A stretch of 64,000 bases of DNA from assembly GCA_963725085.1 (NCBI GenBank), contig CAVRXM010000005.1, forward strand, positions 496,001 to 560,000, read 5' to 3'. Below the pieces are notes generated by a model. It searched no databases and was not told where the DNA came from. It was given only the letters and a program-made list of their open reading frames with translations. A program made the position numbers and the translations under genes. The DNA is from VRUE01 sp963725085. GTDB taxonomy: Bacteria > Actinomycetota > Thermoleophilia > Solirubrobacterales > 70-9. Positions 59,400 through 64,000 of this stretch are shown here, one piece after another (position 1 is the stretch's first letter; the number at the start of each line of letters is the position of its first letter).

Positions 59400-60151
59400 T
59401 GGCCAACCGGGCGCAACGATCCGCTGCTGCCCGGGGCAACGGAGCGATCATCCCGATCGATCGCGCCTGGATGGGAGATCCTCAACCGAAGGCCAGCTTC
59501 GCCCCGGACCCGGGAACGCTGGATGCCTCTCGGCTCACCGAGGCTGCGATTCGCCTTCTCGATCTCATTGGGGCCGCAGCCCTGCTGATCGTTCTTTCGC
59601 CACTCCTGGCTGTGGTTGCGCTGATTGTCAGGATTGACTCGCCGGGCCCGGCGATCTACCGCCAACGTCGATTGGGCCGGCATCTGAAGCCGTTCAGGGT
59701 CGCCAAGTTCCGATCGATGCGCGAAGGCGTCGGTGCCGATCGCCACCGCCAACACGTGATCAGGATGATCGCCGAGGACGGGAAGGCCGCACGGCCCATG
59801 GTCAAGCTCGAGGAGGACGATCGGGTCACCCGGGTTGGCGCGTTCCTGAGGCGGTCCAGCCTCGACGAGCTGCCCCAGCTGTGGAATGTGCTGCGGGGGG
59901 AGATGTCGCTGGTGGGGCCCCGACCCCCGATCCAATATGAGGTCGACCGGTACCCGCCCGAGGCATTCCGACGCTTCGCAGTCCGACCGGGGGTGACAGG
60001 GCTCTGGCAGGTGCGCGGCCGGAGCACCCTCACCTTCCAGCAGATGATCGAGCTCGACGCCGAGTACGTCGAGCGGCGCTCGTTGCCCCTCAACATGAAG
60101 ATCCTGTTGCTGACGATCCCCACCGTGTTGCACGGCAGGGGCGCGGCTTAA
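59399..60151 (+). CDS. Polyprenyl-phosphate sugar-1-phosphate transferase (initiating enzyme)
   Basis: 250 aa short PglC/WcaJ-C-type phosphoglycosyltransferase. One hydrophobic re-entrant helix (A-A-L-L-I-V-L-S-P-L-L-A-V-V-A-L), then the cytosolic core I-Y-R-Q-R-R-L-G-R, F-R-V-A-K-F-R-S-M, R-R-S-S-L-D-E-L-P-Q-L-W-N-V-L-R-G-E-M-S-L-V-G-P-R-P (split here), and P-G-V-T-G-L-W-Q-V. Starts repeat-unit synthesis on undecaprenyl phosphate. It has an N-terminal extension of about 50 polar residues. Last gene of the three-gene operon. Confidence 0.94.
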   Translation: MANRAQRSAAARGNGAIIPIDRAWMGDPQPKASFAPDPGTLDASRLTEAAIRLLDLIGAAALLIVLSPLLAVVALIVRIDSPGPAIYRQRRLGRHLKPFRVAKFRSMREGVGADRHRQHVIRMIAEDGKAARPMVKLEEDDRVTRVGAFLRRSSLDELPQLWNVLRGEMSLVGPRPPIQYEVDRYPPEAFRRFAVRPGVTGLWQVRGRSTLTFQQMIELDAEYVERRSLPLNMKILLLTIPTVLHGRGAA

Positions 60152-60161
60152 AGAGGCAACA

Positions 60162-60184
60162 CTCAACCTCCGGTGGAGGGTTAG
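60162..60184 (+). terminator. Hairpin after the sugar transferase gene
   Basis: AACCTCC (60165-60171) pairs with GGAGGGTT (60175-60182, one bulged G) around GGT, 14 nt after the stop. No T-tract follows, so it would be an atypical terminator or a 3'-end stabiliser. Confidence 0.4.
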
Positions 60185-60253
60185 TTCGAGCATTTCGCCT
60201 GAAGATCTGCTCGGGGTGGAAATTCGTAGGGTTGCCAGGCGTTGCAATAGCAG

Positions 60254-63200
60254 GTGCATTCGCTTCGGAAAATGGTCGTCTTGCTCGCCCTGCTGGTCCC
60301 GGCAGGCCTTGCGACCTGCACAGAAGCCGCCTTTGCCGGCCCATGCGATCCACCCGCGAACGAAATCGTCTGCGAGAACTCGAAGCCAGGCAATCCGGAA
60401 AGCGAATGGGATGTAGAAGGGGCGGGCGATCCCAGCATCCAGGGGTTCGCCACGAGCATGAGCGTCGACCGCGGGGAAGCGGTCCGCTTCAAGATCAAGA
60501 CGCCATCCACGGCCTACCGGCTCGACATCTACCGGATGGGCTACTACGGGGGAGACGGGGCCCGCAAGGTCGCCACGGTCGTACCCTCGGCCTCGCTTCC
60601 ACAGACGCAGCCCCCATGTGCGGAAGAAGCGTCGACCGGCCTGATCGATTGCGGGAACTGGGCCGAATCGGCGTCATGGGCGGTGCCCTCGGACGCAGTC
60701 TCGGGAATCTATTTCGCGAAGCTCGTGCGCGAAGACCAGGCCTCCGAAGGAAGCCAGATCATCTTCGTCGTTCGCGATGACGGCGGCGGGTCCGACCTCC
60801 TCTTCCAGACCTCCGACACGACCTGGGAGGCCTACAACCGTTACGGCGGCAACAGCCTCTACACCGGCGGCCCCGGGAAAAACCCGGGCGCGCCTACAAG
60901 GTCAGCTACAACCGCCCGCTGACCGTTCGCGGGACGGCGCCCGAAGACAGCCCGTTCAACGCCGAGTACCCGATGGTCCGCTGGCTGGAGCGCAACGGCT
61001 ACGACGTCAGCTACACAAGCGAGGGTGACGTCGACCGCGACGGCAGCTCCCTGCTCGAACACAAGGTATTTCTCTCCGTCGGCCACGACGAGTACTGGTC
61101 CGCCGGTCAGCGGGCGAACGTCACGGCGGCCCGGGACGCCGGTGTCAATCTCGGCTTCTTCAGCGGCAATGAGATCTTCTGGAAGGCGAGGTGGGAAAAC
61201 AGCCACCGCACCCTCGTCTGTTACAAGGAGACGCACGCGAACGAAAAGATCGATCCGGAAACGAACGTCTGGACGGGCACCTGGCGAGACCCGCGCTTCG
61301 GCACCCAGGACGGGAAGAAGCCCGAGAACGAGCTGAGCGGGCAGATCTTCACGGTCGACGAGGGGACGACGGCGATCGAAGTCCCGGCGGCCGACGGCAA
61401 GCTGCGTCTCTGGCGCAACACGAACATCGCCTCCCTCAAACCAGGGGAAACCGCAACCCTCGCGGAAGACACGCTCGGCTACGAGTGGGACGAAGACCTC
61501 GACAACGGCTTCCGGCCGAAGGGCCTCTTTCGCCTCTCCTCGACCACCACCGAAGTGCCCGAGAAGCTCCAGGACTTCGGCTCAACCTACGGGCCGGGAA
61601 CAGCGACGCACCACATCACGGAGTACCGAGCCCCCAGCGGCGCTCTGGTCTTCGGCGCCGGCACGGTCCAGTGGTCCTGGGGGCTCGAAGGCGAGCACGA
61701 CCGCGGAGAATCGACTCCGGACGACCGGATGCGCCAGGCGACGGTGAACGTCCTGGCGGACATGGGCGCGCAGCCCCAAACGCTGCAAACGGGCCTGGTC
61801 GCGGCCTCGAAATCGACCGACACGACGCCGCCCACCTCAGCAATCGCGAGCCCTGCCAACGGGTCGAAAGTCGAGGCCGGCAACTCGGTCTCGATCACTG
61901 GCACAGCAACCGACGCCACCGGGGAGACCGAAAAAGGCGGCCAGGTCGCCGGTGTCGAAGTCTCCGTCGACAACGGGTCCACCTGGCATCCGGCCGACGG
62001 ACGAGGGGAATGGAGCTACAACTGGACCCCGAACGCCGTGGGCGCAGCGACGATCAAAGCCCGCGCCGTCGACGACAGCGGAAACATCCAGCTGGTCGCC
62101 GCCCAGGAGACAGTCGAAGTGGAACCGCGGTCGTGCCCATGCTCAATCTGGGAAGGCAGCCTCAGCGCCCCGGCAGACGGAGATGGAAACTCGGTGGAAC
62201 TCGGGCTCAGGTTCCGGTCGGACACCGATGGCTTCATCACCGGGGTCCGCTTCTACAAGGCCCTGCAGAACTCCGGCCCCCATAGCGGCCGACTCTGGAC
62301 GAATGGCGGCACCCTGCTCGGTCAGGTCACGTTCACGAACGAGTCCGGGTCCGGATGGCAGCAGGCCAACTTCGAAACCCCGATCGCGATCCAGGCCGGC
62401 ACGACCTATGTCGTCTCCTACCACGCGCCCGTCGGCCGCTACTCGGCGATCAGAAATTTCTTTTCGCCCGACGGGACCGACAACCCACCCCTCCATGCCC
62501 TGGCTGATGGAGTCGAAGGAGGTAACGGCGTCTTCAACTACGGCCCCGCGGGGGGGCTGTTCAGCGAAGGGGGACCGCACACATTCGAAGCGGCGAACTA
62601 TCTCGTCGACCCCGTCTTCACCGAAGAATTGGAAGAAGACAAAACGCCGCCGGTCGTCAGCAGCCAGATTCCGATCGCAGGGGCGATCGAAGTCGACCCC
62701 GAATCCTCGGTCAGCGCAACCTTCAGCGAGCCGATCAAAGCAAGCTCGGTCTCGTCCTCGACGGTCGAACTGAGGGACGCATCCAATGCCCTCGTCGAAG
62801 CCACCGTCAGCTACAGCCAGCCAAATCGACGAATCACGCTGACGCCCACCGAGTCGCTCAAATTCTCGTCGCAGTACACCATGCGGATAAAAGGAGGCGC
62901 GGGGGGGATCACCGACCTCGCCGGCAACCCGATGTCGGCCGACGCGTCCTGGACCTTCACGACAGCCGCGGCGCCACCGCCTCCGCCGGATGAAGGTCCG
63001 GGGGGCCCGATCCTCGTCATCACGAACGCCGAAAACCAGTTCGGCCGCTATTACCCGGAAATCCTTCGGGCCGAAGGGCTCAGCGAGTTCATCGCGACGG
63101 ATATCTCGAAAGTGACGGCGCCCGTGCTGAATGAACACGACGTCGTGATTCTTGCTCAGGGCAAGCTCAGCTCGGGACAGGCTCAGATGCTGACCGAATG

Positions 63201-64000
63201 GGTCCAGCAGGGCGGCAACCTCATCGCGATGAGGCCCGACTCCAAACTGCTTGGACTGCTCGGTCTCAGCTCCGCCGGCGGTGTCCTCGCAAACGCCTAT
63301 CTCGGCGTCGAAACCTCGACTCCCCCCGGAAAAGGAATCGTCGGCGAAACCATCCAGTACCACGGCAATGCGGATCGATACGCGCTCGCTGGTGCCGAAA
63401 CGATCGCCAGCCTCTACTCCGACCCGAACACCAAAACGTCGAACCCCGCGGTGACCATGCGCCAAGTGGGGTCGAATGGCGGCACCGCCGCAGCCTTCAG
63501 CTACGACCTGGCCCGGTCGGTCATCTACACCCGCCAGGGAAATCCCGCCTGGGCGGGAGAAGATCGAGACGGGATCGGCCCGATTCGCTGCCGACGACCT
63601 CTTCTTCGGCGCGAAGGCGGGAGACTCGCAGCCGGACTGGGTCAACCTGAACAAGGTCGCGATTCCACAGGCGGATGAGCAGCAGCGCCTCCTCACCAAC
63701 CTGATCGGCCAGATGAATCTCGATCGCAAGCCACTGCCAAAGTTCTGGTTCCTGCCCCACGACGAGAAGGCCGCGGTGGTCATGACCGGAGATGACCATG
63801 GCTAACGGGGGGACGGTGGGGCGCTTCGAACAGATGGAGGAACTCAGCCCACCGGGGTGCTCGGTCGCGAACTGGGAATGCGTTCGCGCCACCTCGTACA
63901 TCTATCCGAACACTCCGATCTCCGATGCGACGGCCGCCAAACTGACCGGGGAAGGATTCGAGATCGGGCTGCATTTCACGACCAACTGCGAAGACTGGAG
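60254..64000 (+). CDS. Very large secreted multidomain protein (DMFase-beta-like, DUF4082, Big_5, ThuA-like), three frameshifts, cut by window end
   Basis: GTG start, signal peptide (V-V-L-L-A-L-L-V-P-A-G-L-A). Residues about 30-500 resemble the N,N-dimethylformamidase beta-subunit-like domain (Y-R-M-G-Y-Y-G-G-D-G, W-E-A-Y-N-R-Y-G-G, V-G-H-D-E-Y-W, F-F-S-G-N-E). Then an Ig-like segment, a DUF4082 jelly-roll (G-L-R-F-R-S-D-T-D-G-F-I-T), a Big_5 Ig-like domain, a GATase1/ThuA-like domain (I-L-V-I-T-N-A-E-N-Q-F) and a deacetylase-like start (V-V-M-T-G-D-D-H-G). Shifts occur near 60885 (a G-run), 63580 and 63795 (extra T in GGCTAACGG). Probably a cell-surface glycan-acting protein tied to the adjacent polysaccharide locus. 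Confidence 0.75.

Overview
The window is a high-GC (well above 60% by eye) actinobacterial chromosome segment. The SecD-SecF fusion, the bifunctional Rel protein, the pdxS-pdxT-aminopeptidase-yebC-ruvCAB gene order, frequent GTG/TTG starts and many secreted Ig-like/beta-helix proteins suggest class Thermoleophilia (Solirubrobacterales-like). That assignment is inference from recalled gene content and was not tested.

Layout. 0-13.2 kb: small metabolic, membrane and accessory genes (two GNAT acetyltransferases, an Nramp-related transporter with an unusual metal site, thioesterase, FAD oxidoreductase, XRE regulator, minimal metallopeptidase, GT87-like membrane protein, S33 hydrolase, Glu/Lys-rich lipoprotein, YjbQ and others). 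Nearly every gene from 2.2 to 9.2 kb carries an apparent frameshift. 13.2-29.2 kb: an almost intact housekeeping block with an RpiR regulator, PLP synthase (pdxS, pdxT), M29 aminopeptidase, yebC, ruvC-ruvA-ruvB, a zinc-ribbon/PAS-like protein, secDF, recJ (broken around an internal palindrome) and rel. 29.2-31 kb: an ECF sigma factor between two related small proteins that look like tandem ribbon-helix-helix proteins, with a perfect palindrome in the promoter region. 31-32 kb: a Gfo/Idh/MocA dehydrogenase. 32-41 kb: four co-oriented secreted proteins sharing one C-terminal right-handed beta-helix domain behind shuffled PKD-like, Ig-like, calcium-binding and lipoprotein N-termini. 41-60.2 kb: an exopolysaccharide locus with five glycosyltransferases, a deacetylase-like protein, a FemAB-like transferase, a hexapeptide acyltransferase, a flippase, four tandem Wzz-like proteins, a fifth Wzz-like domain fused to an O-antigen ligase/polymerase, an epimerase, a DegT aminotransferase and an initiating sugar-phosphate transferase. 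60.2 kb to the end: a very large secreted multidomain protein cut by the window edge.

How the parts fit. The polysaccharide genes form a plausible Wzx/Wzy route: the polyprenyl sugar transferase starts the repeat unit on the lipid carrier, the glycosyltransferases extend it with sugars prepared by the epimerase, aminotransferase and dehydrogenase, the flippase exports it, and the fused Wzz-like/O-antigen-ligase protein with its four free Wzz-like relatives would polymerise and size it. The flanking beta-helix and Ig-like secreted proteins may bind, modify or decorate the product (inference).

Most unusual signals: (1) two about 92-bp intergenic elements upstream of pdxS and ruvC that align without gaps, conserve one stem and show compensatory base changes in a second, a candidate unrecognised structured RNA or DNA element; (2) one site in the secreted-protein repeats where five of seven copies carry a 1-nt indel, alternating so that reading keeps switching between the same two frames; (3) the Wzz-like paralogue array plus Wzz-polymerase fusion; (4) a large palindrome inside recJ; (5) the sigma factor flanked by tandem-RHH-like proteins. 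Many frameshifts may be assembly errors, so broken genes are described by their intact homology, with the breaks noted.
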